A stretch of DNA of 64,000 nucleotides, from contig JAFKEN010000006.1 of assembly GCA_017308515.1 (NCBI GenBank), positions 62,001 to 126,000 on the forward strand. The letters run 5' to 3'. The notes under the pieces were generated by a model. The model was not told the origin of the DNA and searched no databases. It worked only from the letters and a program-made list of their open reading frames with translations. Position 1 is the first letter of the stretch. Each line of letters starts with the position of its first letter. The translations under genes were made by a program, and so were the position numbers. Positions 24,118 through 33,354 of the stretch are shown piece after piece. Origin of the DNA: Actinomycetales bacterium. GTDB taxonomy: Bacteria; Actinomycetota; Actinomycetes; Actinomycetales; Microbacteriaceae.

Positions 24118-25176
24118 TCAGCGGGCGATGAGTTCCACCGCACGCGCGTAGAGGCCGGGCAACCGCGCGGCGAGCGGCACGACGGCGCCGTGCAGGGGCG
24201 TCGACGCGGCGAAGGCGAGGGCGCGGGTCGCGCGGCGCACGTCGCGGCCGGCCCGGCGCCAGTCGGCCTCGTAGCGGGCGGGATCCCCCTCGAGCACCGC
24301 GCGCACCGCGAGGCGCGCGTGCTCCAGCCCCAGGCGCAGCCCCTCCCCCGTGATCGCGTCGACGTAGCCCGAGGCGTCGCCGGCGAGCAGCACGCGCCCG
24401 GCGGTGCGCGCCCGGGTCAGCTGGCGGAACGGCCCGGCGCCGCGATCCTGCCCGGCGACCTCGGCGCCGCGCAGCCGCGCGTCGAGCGCGGGCGCCGCGG
24501 CGACGGCGTCGCCGAAGGCGACGCCCTTGCGCCCGAGCAGCGCGACGCCGACGACCCCGTCGGCGGTCGGGGTCACGTAGAGCTCGCCGAGCGGCGTCCA
24601 GTGCACCTCGATCGCGTCGTTCCACGCCGGGATCGCGTAGTGCCGACGGATGCCGAACCGTCGCCTCGGGCGCGGCGCGGGCCGCGCGAGGCCGAGGGAG
24701 CGCGCCACCGCGGAGTGCAGCCCGTCGGCCGCGATGAGCCAGCGCGCCCGGATCGGGGCGGGGGCGCAGTCGTCGTGACGTTGGCCGTGGGCGGTCACGC
24801 CGTCCGGCTGGCGGTCGACGCCGGTGACCTTGAGCGGCACCGTGCGCGCGCCGAGTTCGCGAGCCCGCGCGGCGAGCGCGGCGTGCAGGGTCGTGCGGCG
24901 CACCCCGCGGCCGGGTCCGTCCGTGAAGTCGTGCCGCACCTCGTGGTGCGCGTCGCGGTAGACGACGCCGCGCAGTTCGGCACCGCGCGGGTCGACGCCG
25001 AGCCGGGCGAGCGCCGGCAGGGCGCCCGGCAGCAGGCCCTCGCCGCAGGCCTTGTCGATCGGGCCTTCGCGGGGTTCGGCGATCAGCACCTCGAGGCCCG
25101 CGAGCCGCGCCTCGATGGCCGCGGCGAGCCCGACCGGCCCGCCGCCCACGACGAGCAGATCGGCGTCCGCGCTCAC
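24118..25176 (-). CDS. FAD-dependent monooxygenase of the phenolic-lipid cluster (SrsC-like)
   Basis: A 352-residue flavoprotein of the geranylgeranyl reductase/PHBH class: LLVVGGGPVGLAAAIEARLAG at the N-terminus, a GEGLLPGALPALARLG segment and the second FAD motif VLLAGDASGYVDAITGEGLRLGL (about 275-297). It is the third gene of an operon starting with a type III polyketide synthase, and starts at GTG 25176, overlapping the previous stop (GTGA). By analogy with SrsC of Streptomyces griseus it may hydroxylate a methylated alkylresorcinol to give a quinone. The identity of the substrate is inference. Confidence 0.8.
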   Translation of the reverse strand: MSADADLLVVGGGPVGLAAAIEARLAGLEVLIAEPREGPIDKACGEGLLPGALPALARLGVDPRGAELRGVVYRDAHHEVRHDFTDGPGRGVRRTTLHAALAARARELGARTVPLKVTGVDRQPDGVTAHGQRHDDCAPAPIRARWLIAADGLHSAVARSLGLARPAPRPRRRFGIRRHYAIPAWNDAIEVHWTPLGELYVTPTADGVVGVALLGRKGVAFGDAVAAAPALDARLRGAEVAGQDRGAGPFRQLTRARTAGRVLLAGDASGYVDAITGEGLRLGLEHARLAVRAVLEGDPARYEADWRRAGRDVRRATRALAFAASTPLHGAVVPLAARLPGLYARAVELIAR

Positions 25177-25820
25177 GAGCGCGGGGGGGCCGGGCGGCGC
25201 CGCGGCTTGGTCGAGCCGAAGCGGGTGTCGACCGGCCGGACCGGCCGGGAGGTGCGGGTCATCGCGGTCACCGTGCCGGTGCGACCGACGCCCTCGGTCG
25301 CGGCGGCGAGCGCGCGGTTCTCCACCGGGATGCGGAAGCCCAGCAGCAGCACGGCGTTGAGCACCGTGAAGACGACCGCCGTGATCCAGGCGGTGTGCAC
25401 GAGCGGCAGCGCCACCCCCTCGATCACGACGATGAGGTAGTTCGGGTGTCGGAGCCAGGCCCAGCGGTACGGCCCGCGGCGGGAGAGGCCGGCCCCCGGC
25501 ACCACGATGACGCGGGTGTTCCACTGCCAGCCGAGCGAGCGGATCACCCAGTACCGCCCGACCTGGCACAGCACGGCGATCGCGAGCATCGGCCAGCCGA
25601 GCGCGGGGACGAAGGGCCGCGCGAGCAGCCACACCTCCGCGACGGCGCCGATCAGCAGCCCGACGTGCAGAGCTACCATGAACGGGAAGTGCCCCTGCCC
25701 GCTCTCCACGCCGCCGTGCCGGAACGCGCGCGCCGCGTGCCGCCGCGAGATCGCGAGCTCGTTGATGCGCTCGAGCCCGACGAGCAGCACGAAGAGGGTG
25801 AAGAGGATCGCGCTGATCAT
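25173..25820 (-). CDS. Isoprenylcysteine carboxyl methyltransferase-like membrane protein (SrsB-like)
   Basis: A 215-residue integral membrane methyltransferase of the ICMT/PEMT fold: four to five helices and the SAM-binding stretch GLSRRGPYRWAWLRHPNYLIVVIEG (about 112-136), with the RHPNY signature. A basic, disordered tail of about 35 residues follows. The ATG at 25820 overlaps the polyketide synthase stop (ATGA), and its stop overlaps the monooxygenase start. In the srs operon of Streptomyces griseus the protein in this position O-methylates alkylresorcinols; the same role is likely here, though not proven from sequence. Confidence 0.82.
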   Translation of the reverse strand: MISAILFTLFVLLVGLERINELAISRRHAARAFRHGGVESGQGHFPFMVALHVGLLIGAVAEVWLLARPFVPALGWPMLAIAVLCQVGRYWVIRSLGWQWNTRVIVVPGAGLSRRGPYRWAWLRHPNYLIVVIEGVALPLVHTAWITAVVFTVLNAVLLLGFRIPVENRALAAATEGVGRTGTVTAMTRTSRPVRPVDTRFGSTKPRRRPAPPRS

Positions 25821-26881
25821 GCCGCCCATTCCAGCAGCACGTATTCGCTCGTGACACCCGGCCCGAGCGCGAACAGCAGGCCCCGCGCGCCCGCGGGCTG
25901 ATCGAGGCCGCCGGCGAGCACGTGCAGCACGGAGGCCGAGGAGAGGTTGCCCACCGCCTCGAGCGAACGCCAGCTCGGCTCGAGCTGGGCGCGGGTCAGC
26001 TCGAGCCCGCGCTCGAAGGCCTCGAGCACGCGCGGGCCGCCGGGGTGCGCGATCCAACGGTCGACGTCGGCGCGGGTCAGCGCGTGCTCGGCCAGCAACG
26101 CCTCGACCTCGATCGCGACGTTGGCGTCGATCGTGTCGGCGACGCCCGCGGTCAGCACGATGCGGAATCCGGTGCCCCCGATGTCCCACCCGATGACGCT
26201 CTCGGTGTCGGGGTGCAGGGCGCTGCGGGTGCCGAGGATCTCGGGGCCCGGCAGTCCGAGCTCGGCCGCCCGCTCGGCCCCGACCATCATGACCGCGGCG
26301 GCGCCGTCGCCGAACAGGCCGCTCGCGACGAAGTTCGCGACCGAGGCGTCGTCGCGCTGCAGGGTGAGCGAGCACAGCTCGACCGAGACGAGCACCGCCA
26401 CGTCGCGCGGATGCCCCCGCAGGTAGTCGTGCACGCGCGCGATCCCGGCGGCGCCGGCCACGCACCCCAGCCCGAAGGAGGGGATGCGCTTGACGTCGGG
26501 CCGCAGCCCGAGCGCCGGCACGAGGCGGGCGTCGATCGAGGGGGCGGCGATGCCCGTGACCGAGGTGAAGAAGAGGTGGTCCACGTCGCGCGGCGCGAGC
26601 CCGACGCGCTCGAGGGCCTCGCGCAGCGCGGTCGCGGCGAGCCGGGTGCCCTGCTCGATCCACACGCCGTTGGCCGCCTCGAAGCCGCCGAGCTCCCGGT
26701 AGGCCTCGAGCGGCAGGATGGTGTGCCGGGTGCCGATGCCGCTGTTCGCGTGCAGGCGCTCGAGCACCGCGCGGCGGGTGTCGTCGGCGCCGGCGATGAG
26801 CTCGCCGAGTTCGCGCGCGATCTCGGTCTGCGGGTAGACGTGCTCGGGCAGAGCCGGCTGCACCGCGATGATCCGGCTCAT
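25817..26881 (-). CDS. Type III polyketide synthase
   Basis: A 354-residue chalcone synthase-like enzyme that condenses malonyl-CoA units onto an acyl starter. The catalytic triad is visible: Cys140 (SFGLGCVAGAAG), His279 (WIAHPGGPRVLEAF) and Asn312 (GNLSSASVLHVL). The GFGPG-like C-terminal loop is LLFALGPGVTSEYVLLEW. It leads a tightly coupled three-gene operon with a membrane methyltransferase and a flavin monooxygenase, the composition of srsABC, which makes methylated phenolic lipids. TACCGT (26888-26893) ends six bases before the ATG. Other products such as alkylpyrones remain possible. Confidence 0.92.
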   Translation of the reverse strand: MSRIIAVQPALPEHVYPQTEIARELGELIAGADDTRRAVLERLHANSGIGTRHTILPLEAYRELGGFEAANGVWIEQGTRLAATALREALERVGLAPRDVDHLFFTSVTGIAAPSIDARLVPALGLRPDVKRIPSFGLGCVAGAAGIARVHDYLRGHPRDVAVLVSVELCSLTLQRDDASVANFVASGLFGDGAAAVMMVGAERAAELGLPGPEILGTRSALHPDTESVIGWDIGGTGFRIVLTAGVADTIDANVAIEVEALLAEHALTRADVDRWIAHPGGPRVLEAFERGLELTRAQLEPSWRSLEAVGNLSSASVLHVLAGGLDQPAGARGLLFALGPGVTSEYVLLEWAA

Positions 26882-26980
26882 GCCGGGACGGTAGCACCCG
26901 CACGCGGCGGGCCGTCGGGCGTCGACCGCGCTCTCAGGCGGCGCCGAGGCGCACGCCGCGGCGCTCGCCCGGCGCCGACC

Positions 26981-28129
26981 TCAGTCTCCGCTCGGGGGCA
27001 CCGCGCGCTGCTCGGGACCGACGTACTCCGACAGCGGCCGGATGAGCGCGTTCGCCTCGAGCTGCTCGCGGATGTGGGCCGTCCACCCCGTCACGCGGCT
27101 CGCCACGAACAGCGGGGTGAACTGCTCGGTGTCGAAGCCGATCAGGTGGTAGGCGGGGCCGCTGGGGTAGTCCAGGTTGGGCTTGATCTGCTTGCGCTGC
27201 TCCATCGCGGCCTCGAGCGCGTCGTACTTGGCGGCGAGCGCCGCGCCGTACTCCGGCGAGCGGTCGAGGTCGGTGCCGCACGCCGCGATGAGCGTGTCGA
27301 GCGCGGCCTTCATGGTCGGGACGCGCGAGTCGCCGTTCTTGTAGACCCGGTGCCCGAAGCCCATGATCTTGCGCTTCTCGGCGAGCGCCGTGTCGAGCCA
27401 GGCCGCCGCGTCGCCCTCGCCGATCTCGTCGAAGACCTGCATGACCGCCTCGTTCGCCCCGCCGTGCAGCGGGCCCTTGAGCGCGCCGATCGCGCCGACG
27501 ACGGCCGAGTAGAGGTCGCTCAGGGTGCTCGTGATGACGCGCGCGGTGAAGGTCGAGGCGTTGAAGGAGTGCTCGGCGTACAGGATCATCGACACGTCGA
27601 AGGCGTTCACGACGACCAGGTCGGGCACCTCGCCGAAGGTCATGTGCAGGAAGTTGGCCGAATAGCCGAGGTCGTCGCGCGGCTCGACGAGCTCCTGGTG
27701 GCGGCGACGGCGCTGGTCGTAGGCGACGACCGCGGGCAGCTGCGCCCAGAGCCGGATCGCCTTGTCGAGGTTCGCCTCCGGGCTCGCGTCGGCGGCGCTC
27801 GGGTCGCTCGCGCCGATCGCGCTCACCGCGGTGCGGACCACATCCATCGGATGCGCCTCCCGCGGCAGCAGGTCGATCGCCGCCTTGGCCGTGTGCGAGA
27901 GGTGCCGGTTCGCCCGCTCGAGCGTCTCGAACTCGGCCAGCTGCTGCGGGGTCGGCAGCTCGCCGTTCCACAGCAGGTAGGCGACCTCCTCGAAGGTGCG
28001 GTGGGCGCACAGATCCTGCACGGGGTAGCCGCGGTACAGCAGCGAGTTGGTCTCGGGGTTGACCTTCGAGATCGCGGTGGTGTCGACGACGACGCCCGCG
28101 AGCCCCTTCTTGATGTCGGTATCGGTCAT
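26981..28129 (-). CDS. prpC: 2-Methylcitrate synthase
   Basis: Condenses propionyl-CoA with oxaloacetate to 2-methylcitrate; such enzymes usually also show citrate synthase activity. The 382-residue protein has the family motifs NPETNSLLYRGYPVQDL, LHGGANEAVMQV (catalytic His), GFGHRVYKNGDSR (second His and Arg) and the C-terminal FVASRVTGWTAHI with an active-site Arg. Last gene of the gntR-prpD-prpB-prpC operon, 17 bases after prpB. I use the ATG at 28129, which has AAGGA eight bases upstream; an in-frame GTG seven codons earlier would contain that site. Confidence 0.92.
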   Translation of the reverse strand: MTDTDIKKGLAGVVVDTTAISKVNPETNSLLYRGYPVQDLCAHRTFEEVAYLLWNGELPTPQQLAEFETLERANRHLSHTAKAAIDLLPREAHPMDVVRTAVSAIGASDPSAADASPEANLDKAIRLWAQLPAVVAYDQRRRRHQELVEPRDDLGYSANFLHMTFGEVPDLVVVNAFDVSMILYAEHSFNASTFTARVITSTLSDLYSAVVGAIGALKGPLHGGANEAVMQVFDEIGEGDAAAWLDTALAEKRKIMGFGHRVYKNGDSRVPTMKAALDTLIAACGTDLDRSPEYGAALAAKYDALEAAMEQRKQIKPNLDYPSGPAYHLIGFDTEQFTPLFVASRVTGWTAHIREQLEANALIRPLSEYVGPEQRAVPPSGD

Positions 28130-28146
28130 GGTGGGGGTCCTTCCGG

Positions 28147-29058
28147 TCACGACGAACGGTTGCTGCGGAGGTCGAAGGCGGCGACGCCGTCGTCGAAGGC
28201 GGCGTAGCCCGCGTAGTCGACGACCTCGTAGAGCCTGGCCCGAGTCTGCATGACGGGAACCTGACTGTGCAGGGATCCCTCGGCGGCGAGCGCGTCGAGG
28301 CCGCGCTCGATCGCGCCCATCGCGAGCCGCTGCAGCGAGACCGGGAAGATCACCATGTTCATCCCGACGTCCTGCAGCTGGGCGACGGTGAACAGCTCGC
28401 TCTTGCCGAACTCGGTCATGTTGGCCAGCAGCGGCACGTCGACCGCCGCGCGCATCGCCGCGAACTCGGACAGGTCGGCCATCGCCTCGGCGAAGATCGC
28501 GTCCGCGCCCGCGTCGACGAGCGCCTTCGCCCGGCGGATCGCCGCATCCAGTCCCTCGACGCCGCGGATGTCGGTGCGCGCCATGACGACGAAGTCCGGG
28601 TCGCGCCGGGCCTGAACGGCGGCCCGGATGCGGTTCACCGCGGTCGCCTCGTCGACGACCTCCTTGCCGTCGAGGTGCCCGCAGCGCTTGGGGTTCACCT
28701 GGTCTTCGAGGTGCACGCCGGCGACGCCCGCGTCCTCGAGCAGCTGCACCGTGCGCGCGACGTTCATCGGCTCGCCGAACCCGGTGTCGCCGTCGATGAG
28801 GGCGGGCAGGTCGGTGTTCCGCGCGATCTGGCCGCCGCGCTGCGCGACCTCGGTGAGGGTCGTCAGCCCGATGTCGGGCAGGCCGAGTTCGTTCGACATC
28901 ACCGCGCCGGAGATGTAGACGCCCTCGAAGCCCTTCTCCTGGATGATCGGCGCGCTCAGCGGCGTGAACGCCCCCGGGAAGCGCTGGATCGTTCCGCTCG
29001 CCAGTCCCGCCCGGAAGGCACGGCGCTTCGCGTTCGGGGTGACGGTCGAGTGCAGCAT
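28147..29058 (-). CDS. prpB: 2-Methylisocitrate lyase
   Basis: Splits 2-methylisocitrate into pyruvate and succinate, the last step of the methylcitrate cycle. The 303-residue protein belongs to the isocitrate lyase/PEP mutase superfamily: GVYISGAVMSNELGLPDIGLTTLTE, DGDTGFGEPMNVARTV (metal-binding Asp residues) and NPKRCGHLDGK, where Cys in KRCGH is the catalytic base. Its length separates it from the longer isocitrate lyase AceA at the left edge. It follows prpD by 13 bases in the propionate operon. Confidence 0.95.
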   Translation of the reverse strand: MLHSTVTPNAKRRAFRAGLASGTIQRFPGAFTPLSAPIIQEKGFEGVYISGAVMSNELGLPDIGLTTLTEVAQRGGQIARNTDLPALIDGDTGFGEPMNVARTVQLLEDAGVAGVHLEDQVNPKRCGHLDGKEVVDEATAVNRIRAAVQARRDPDFVVMARTDIRGVEGLDAAIRRAKALVDAGADAIFAEAMADLSEFAAMRAAVDVPLLANMTEFGKSELFTVAQLQDVGMNMVIFPVSLQRLAMGAIERGLDALAAEGSLHSQVPVMQTRARLYEVVDYAGYAAFDDGVAAFDLRSNRSS

Positions 29059-29071
29059 GAGGATCCTCCGC

Positions 29072-30583
29072 TCAGAACAGTCCGCGCGGCGGGGTGGGCA
29101 GCCCGGCGGCGGTGATCGTCAGACCGCCGAGCTCCGCGGCGCTCAGCTGCGGCAGGCGCTGGGCGAGGTCGAGGAACCGGGCGATCTCGTCCGGCGCGAG
29201 CACGCCCTCGGCGAGGGTCTCGAACTTGCGCACGTAGTCGGCGCGGGCGAAGGGGCGCGCCCCGAGCGGATGCGCATCCGCGACCGCGATCTCGTCCACG
29301 AGGCGCGACCCGTCGACCATCTCGACCTCGATGCGCCCGCCGAAGGCCATCTCGTCGGGGTCGGTGGAGAGGTAGCGCCGGGTCCACTCCGCATCCTCGG
29401 CGGTCGTGATCTTCCTCCACAGCGCGACGGTGTCGGGTCGGGCGGCGCGCTCGGGCGCGTAGGAGTCGACGTGGTGCCAGGCGCCGTCCTGCAGGGCGAC
29501 CGCGACGATGTAGGGGATCGAGTGGTCGAGGGTCTCGCGCGTCGCCGTCGGGTCGTACTTCTGCGGGTCGTTCGCGCCGGAACCGATCACGTAGTGGGTG
29601 TGGTGGGAGGTGTGCAGCACGATCGAGGCGACCTTCTCGGGGTCGCGCAGCTCGGGGTGCTCGGCGCCGAGCTTGCGGGCGAGGTCGATCCAGGCCTGGG
29701 CCTGGTACTCGGCCGAGTGCTCCTTCGTGTAGGTGTCGAGGATCCCGAGCTTGGCCTCGCCGGGGCCGGGCAGCGGCACCTCGTAGCGGCCCTCGGGCCC
29801 GTCGAGCAGCCAGGCGATGACCCCGTCTTCGCCCTCGTAGATCGGCGACGGCGAGGTCTGCCCGCGCAGGGCGCGGTCGACCGCCTCGACCGCCATCTTG
29901 CCGGCGAAGGCCGGGGCGTGCGCCTTCCAGGTGGAGATCTCGCCCTTGCGCGACTGCCGCGTCGCGGTGGTCGTGTGCAGGGCCTGCCCGATGGCCTGGA
30001 AGATGACGGCCGGGTCGAGACCCAGGAGGGTGCCGATGCCGGCGGCGGCGCTGGGGCCGAGGTGGGCGACGTGGTCGATCTTGTGCTTGTGCAGGCTGAT
30101 CGCGCGCACCAGGTCGACCTGGATCTCGTAGCCGGTCGCGATGCCCCGCACGAGCGCCGCGCCGTCCTTCCCGGTGTGCTGGGCGACGGCGAGGATCGGC
30201 GGGATGTTGTCGCCCGGGTGCGAGTACTCGGCGGCGAGGAAGGTGTCGTGGAAGTCGAGCTCGCGCACCGCGACCCCGTTCGCCCACGCGGCCCACTCGG
30301 GGCTCGTGCGCGCGACCGGGTCGTCTCCGAAGATGGTCGCCCCGGTGCCGCCGGTCGACACGGGGTGCGCCTCGGCCTGCCCGCGCGACGCGACGACGGG
30401 TGGGCGCGAGAGCGAGGCGGCGGCGACCGCGGCGTTGTCGATCACCCGGTTGACGATCATCTCGGCGACCTCGTCGGTCACCGCGACCGGATCGGCGGCG
30501 ACCTCGGCGATCTTCCACGCGAGCTGCTGCTCGCGCGGAAGCGGCTCCTCGGAGCGGTAGGTGCGAACGGGGTGGTGGATCAC
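29072..30583 (-). CDS. prpD: 2-Methylcitrate dehydratase (MmgE/PrpD family)
   Basis: Dehydrates 2-methylcitrate to 2-methylaconitate in propionate catabolism; PrpD needs no iron-sulphur cluster. The 503-residue protein shows the family stretch [17 protein letters not shown], then [33 protein letters not shown] and [16 protein letters not shown], all typical of PrpD. A C-terminal lid follows. The GTG at 30583 has GGAGG about five bases upstream and overlaps the gntR stop (GTGA). With aconitase elsewhere and prpB/prpC downstream it completes the cycle. Confidence 0.94.
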   Translation of the reverse strand: MIHHPVRTYRSEEPLPREQQLAWKIAEVAADPVAVTDEVAEMIVNRVIDNAAVAAASLSRPPVVASRGQAEAHPVSTGGTGATIFGDDPVARTSPEWAAWANGVAVRELDFHDTFLAAEYSHPGDNIPPILAVAQHTGKDGAALVRGIATGYEIQVDLVRAISLHKHKIDHVAHLGPSAAAGIGTLLGLDPAVIFQAIGQALHTTTATRQSRKGEISTWKAHAPAFAGKMAVEAVDRALRGQTSPSPIYEGEDGVIAWLLDGPEGRYEVPLPGPGEAKLGILDTYTKEHSAEYQAQAWIDLARKLGAEHPELRDPEKVASIVLHTSHHTHYVIGSGANDPQKYDPTATRETLDHSIPYIVAVALQDGAWHHVDSYAPERAARPDTVALWRKITTAEDAEWTRRYLSTDPDEMAFGGRIEVEMVDGSRLVDEIAVADAHPLGARPFARADYVRKFETLAEGVLAPDEIARFLDLAQRLPQLSAAELGGLTITAAGLPTPPRGLF

Positions 30584-31287
30584 GCGGACCTCCGGGTCGG
30601 GGCGGGAAGGGAGTGGGGGGCGGCCGCGAGATCCTCGGCCCCGGCCTCGGCGGAGCGCGCGAGCAGGCTCGCGAGCGCACGGCCGAGGTGCACGCGGGTC
30701 GCGGCCGCCGCGAGCTCGCCGTCGCCGGCGGCGAGCGCCTCGACGATGACACGGTGCTCGCGCGCGGCCTCCTGCAGCCGCTCCGGGTCGTGCTTGGCGA
30801 GCCGGCGCACCCGCACCAGGTGGATGCGCAGGGTCGCGAGCGCCGCCACGAGGTACTCGTTGCCGACGGCGGCGTCGAGCGCGCGATCGAGCTCGTCGAC
30901 GAGCGCGTAGTAGCCGTGCCGGTGGGGATCGTCGTGATCCAGCAGCTCGTCGACGTCGCCGAACCGGGCGGCGAGGGTCGCGAACACGGCCCGGTCGCCG
31001 CGCTCGGCCGCGAGCCGCGCGGCCTGGATCTCGAGCGCCTCGCGCAGCTCGAACAGCTCGCGGATGCGCCCGAGCGAGACCGCGCTGACGATGACCCCGC
31101 GGCCCGCCGGATGCACGAGCCCCTCGGACTCGAGCCGCGCGAGCGCCTCCCGCAGCGGGGTGCGGCTGACCCCGAGGCGAGCGGCCTGCTCGACCTCGCC
31201 GAGCGGGGTGCCGGGCGCGAGCTCGCCGTCGACGATCGCGTCCCGGAGCTCGCGGTAGGCCCGCTCACCCGCCCGCTCGATGCTCAC
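30580..31287 (-). CDS. GntR/FCD regulator of the propionate operon
   Basis: A 235-residue FadR-subfamily GntR repressor. The N-terminal winged helix spans about 5-72 ([33 protein letters not shown]). The FCD effector domain spans about 80-215, with the metal-binding Asp/His set of this family ([24 protein letters not shown]). First gene of the prp operon, overlapping prpD by four bases. The GTG at 31287 follows TACACT (31294-31299) by six bases, and this -10 box lies inside a TGTATACA palindrome repeated at 31349, so autoregulation is likely. The inducer may be propionyl-CoA or a methylcitrate-cycle acid, by inference. Confidence 0.87.
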   Translation of the reverse strand: MSIERAGERAYRELRDAIVDGELAPGTPLGEVEQAARLGVSRTPLREALARLESEGLVHPAGRGVIVSAVSLGRIRELFELREALEIQAARLAAERGDRAVFATLAARFGDVDELLDHDDPHRHGYYALVDELDRALDAAVGNEYLVAALATLRIHLVRVRRLAKHDPERLQEAAREHRVIVEALAAGDGELAAAATRVHLGRALASLLARSAEAGAEDLAAAPHSLPAPTRRSA

Positions 31288-31293
31288 GCCGTC

Positions 31294-31357
31294 AGTGTAT
31301 ACAGAAAGACCGAATCTGGGGGGTGAGAGCGGGAAAGATCGGCCTCTCTGTATACAG
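31294..31357. promoter_or_regulatory. Two TGTATACA operator sites of the prp operon
   Basis: The palindrome TGTATACA occurs at 31296-31303 and again at 31349-31356, where it extends to CTGTATACAG. The centres are 53 bases apart, close to five helical turns. The first overlaps the TACACT -10 box of the gntR-prpDBC transcript. Such identical palindromes next to a divergently unshared gntR start are typical GntR sites. Confidence 0.78.
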
Positions 31358-31363
31358 CAGGCC

Positions 31364-31942
31364 TCAGCAGTCGCAGTCGGGCTCGAAGGCCGCGTCGACC
31401 GCGCGCGTGCCGGTCGCCGCGGCGAGCGCTCCGCCCCCGATCACCGTGGTCAGCGGATCCGCCGCGCGCGCGACCGGGCCGGCATCGTCGACGACCGGCA
31501 GCCCCTCACGAGCCCAGTACTCGTAGCCGCCGATCATCTCCCGCACCTCGTAGCCCAGGCGCGCGAAGGCGAGGGCGCCGCGGGTGCCGCCGTTGCATCC
31601 GGGGCCCCAGCAGTAGACGATCACGGGGCGGTCGCGGGGGATCTCCCGCTCGGCGCGCGCGGCGATCTCGCGGTGCGGCAGGTGGAGGGCCCCGGCGACC
31701 CGGCCCTGCGCCCAGGGCCCCTCGCCGCGGACGTCGACGAGTGTGAACTCCTCCCCGGCGAGCTGCGCGGCGCGCACGTCGGAGGGATCGGTCTCGTACG
31801 CGAGCCGCGCGGCGAAGTGGTCGATGCGGGCTTGCCGGGCCGCGTCGGCGGCGGTCGCGGTCGGCGCGGGGGCGGCGGCCGCCGCGGGGGCCGCGCTCGG
31901 CGCGCCGTCGGCAGGCACGGCGGGGAGGGTCTCCAGGCTCAT
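31364..31942 (-). CDS. Rhodanese-domain protein
   Basis: A 192-residue protein with an Ala/Pro-rich N-terminus (about 1-35) and one rhodanese domain: FTLVDVRGEGPWAQGRVAGALHLPHREI, then VIVYCWGPGCNGGTRGALAFARLGY, with the catalytic Cys in YCWGPGC, then MIGGYEYWAREGLPV. It ends in a CDC motif that could carry metal or sulphur. It probably transfers sulphane sulphur; the acceptor is unknown. TATCGT (31949-31954) ends six bases before the ATG at 31942. Its stop lies seven bases from the second TGTATACA site. Confidence 0.85.
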   Translation of the reverse strand: MSLETLPAVPADGAPSAAPAAAAAPAPTATAADAARQARIDHFAARLAYETDPSDVRAAQLAGEEFTLVDVRGEGPWAQGRVAGALHLPHREIAARAEREIPRDRPVIVYCWGPGCNGGTRGALAFARLGYEVREMIGGYEYWAREGLPVVDDAGPVARAADPLTTVIGGGALAAATGTRAVDAAFEPDCDC

Positions 31943-32030
31943 GCGGCGACGATAGAGCGCCCGGCCGCCGCGCCACGCGCGATCGACGGCCAGGGTTCGC
32001 CGGGATCCGGCCTCATGCCATGCTGGCGGG

Positions 32031-32666
32031 GTGACGGCGTTCCTGCTCGCGCTCGCGTCGCTGTTCCCGATCATGAACCCCTTCGCGGCGCTCCCGGTCT
32101 TCGGCGAGCTCACCGCCGACATGGAGCGGGGCGCGCGCAATCGCACCGCGTTGACCGCCGCGCTCGCGGTGCTCGCGATCCTCGTGGTGTCGACCCTCGG
32201 CGGTCGGTTCCTCCTGCAGGGCCTCGGCGTCTCGCTGCCCGCGCTGCAGATCGCGGGCGGCATCGTCGTCGGGCTCACCGCGATCGGCATGGTCACCGGC
32301 CGCGCGGCGCAGCTGCACCCGGAGGAGAAGCAGGACAGCGCGACCCGCTCGAGCGTCGGCGTGGTGCCGATGGCGATGCCGCTCATCGCGGGCCCCGGCG
32401 CGATCAGCGTCGTCATCGCCGCGGCCGGCAAGGCGGCGGGCGACTGGATCGCGATCGGCGCCATCTGCCTCGCCGCGCTCGTCATGTCGGCGCTCGTCTA
32501 CCTCGTGCTGCGGTTCGGCGAGGTGCTGCTCGCACGCCTGGGCGCCACGGGGCTCGGGGTGCTGACCCGCATCTTCGGGCTCGTGATCCTCGCCATCGCC
32601 GTCGAACTGGTGACCGACGGGCTCGGCACGCTGTTCCCCGTGCTCGATCGCTCGACGGGATCCTGA
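32031..32666 (+). CDS. MarC family integral membrane protein
   Basis: A 211-residue protein with six predicted helices, of the MarC/UPF0056 family. Recognisable parts are FPIMNPFAALPVFGELTADM at the N-terminus and VVPMAMPLIAGPGAISVVI in the middle, the two Asn/Pro-rich half-helix repeats of the family. Once linked to multiple antibiotic resistance, the family has no confirmed transport activity. The GTG at 32031 follows CATGCT (32019-32024) by six bases. Stands alone between rhodanese and Dps. Confidence 0.85.
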   Translation: MTAFLLALASLFPIMNPFAALPVFGELTADMERGARNRTALTAALAVLAILVVSTLGGRFLLQGLGVSLPALQIAGGIVVGLTAIGMVTGRAAQLHPEEKQDSATRSSVGVVPMAMPLIAGPGAISVVIAAAGKAAGDWIAIGAICLAALVMSALVYLVLRFGEVLLARLGATGLGVLTRIFGLVILAIAVELVTDGLGTLFPVLDRSTGS

Positions 32667-32729
32667 GGCCGGCTGAGCGGCCGCTGCGAGTCGCCCGAGC
32701 CGGAGGAACGCGCGCGTAGCGTTCGGGGC

Positions 32730-33254
32730 ATGACCGACACGCTGAGCCCCACCCCCGCCGTCTCGACCACGCCGCGCGAGAACGCGGAGAGCGGATTCGT
32801 CGCCTCGGAGTCGCTCGCGAACTCGCTGCAGGCGGTGCTCGTCGACCTCATCGAACTGTCGCTGCAGGGCAAGCAGGCGCACTGGAACGTCGTCGGGCGC
32901 AACTTCCGCGACCTCCATCTCGCCCTCGACGAGGTGATCGACGCGGCCCGTCTGTTCGGCGACGAGGTGGCCGAGCGGATGCGCGCCCTGCACCTCACGC
33001 CCGACGGCCGCAGCGAGATCCTCGCCGGCACGACCGCGCTCGAGCCGTTCCCCGGTGGCGAGGTGTCGACGATCGACACCGTCGACCTCGTCACCACCCG
33101 CCTCGAGACCGTCGTCGCGACCGCCCGTCGTGTGCACGACGCCGTCGACGAGGAGGACCCGACGAGCGCCGACCTGCTGCACGGCATCATCGCCAAGCTC
33201 GAGCAGTTCGCCTGGATGATCGGCGCCGAGCACCGCGAGCCGACGAAGAGCTGA
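32730..33254 (+). CDS. dps: Dps-like DNA-protecting ferritin
   Basis: A 174-residue mini-ferritin that stores iron by oxidising Fe(II) with peroxide and shields DNA. The ferroxidase residues occur as in the family: KQAHWNVVGRNFRDLHLALDEVIDAARLFGDEVAERM supplies His, His, Asp and Glu at the dimer interface (about 52-86). A flexible N-terminal tail of some 25 residues lacks the lysine-rich DNA-binding sequence of E. coli Dps. TAGCGT (32717-32722) ends seven bases before the ATG. No regulator site (e.g. an OxyR or Fur box) is obvious upstream. Confidence 0.92.
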   Translation: MTDTLSPTPAVSTTPRENAESGFVASESLANSLQAVLVDLIELSLQGKQAHWNVVGRNFRDLHLALDEVIDAARLFGDEVAERMRALHLTPDGRSEILAGTTALEPFPGGEVSTIDTVDLVTTRLETVVATARRVHDAVDEEDPTSADLLHGIIAKLEQFAWMIGAEHREPTKS

Positions 33255-33354
33255 CCCCCGCGGCACGCGAGCCGCCCCGCCCCCTCGCATGACGAAGCCG
33301 TGACGGATCGGCGCGGAGCGAGCCGGCCGGGCCGCGCCGCGCGAGGATGACGCC

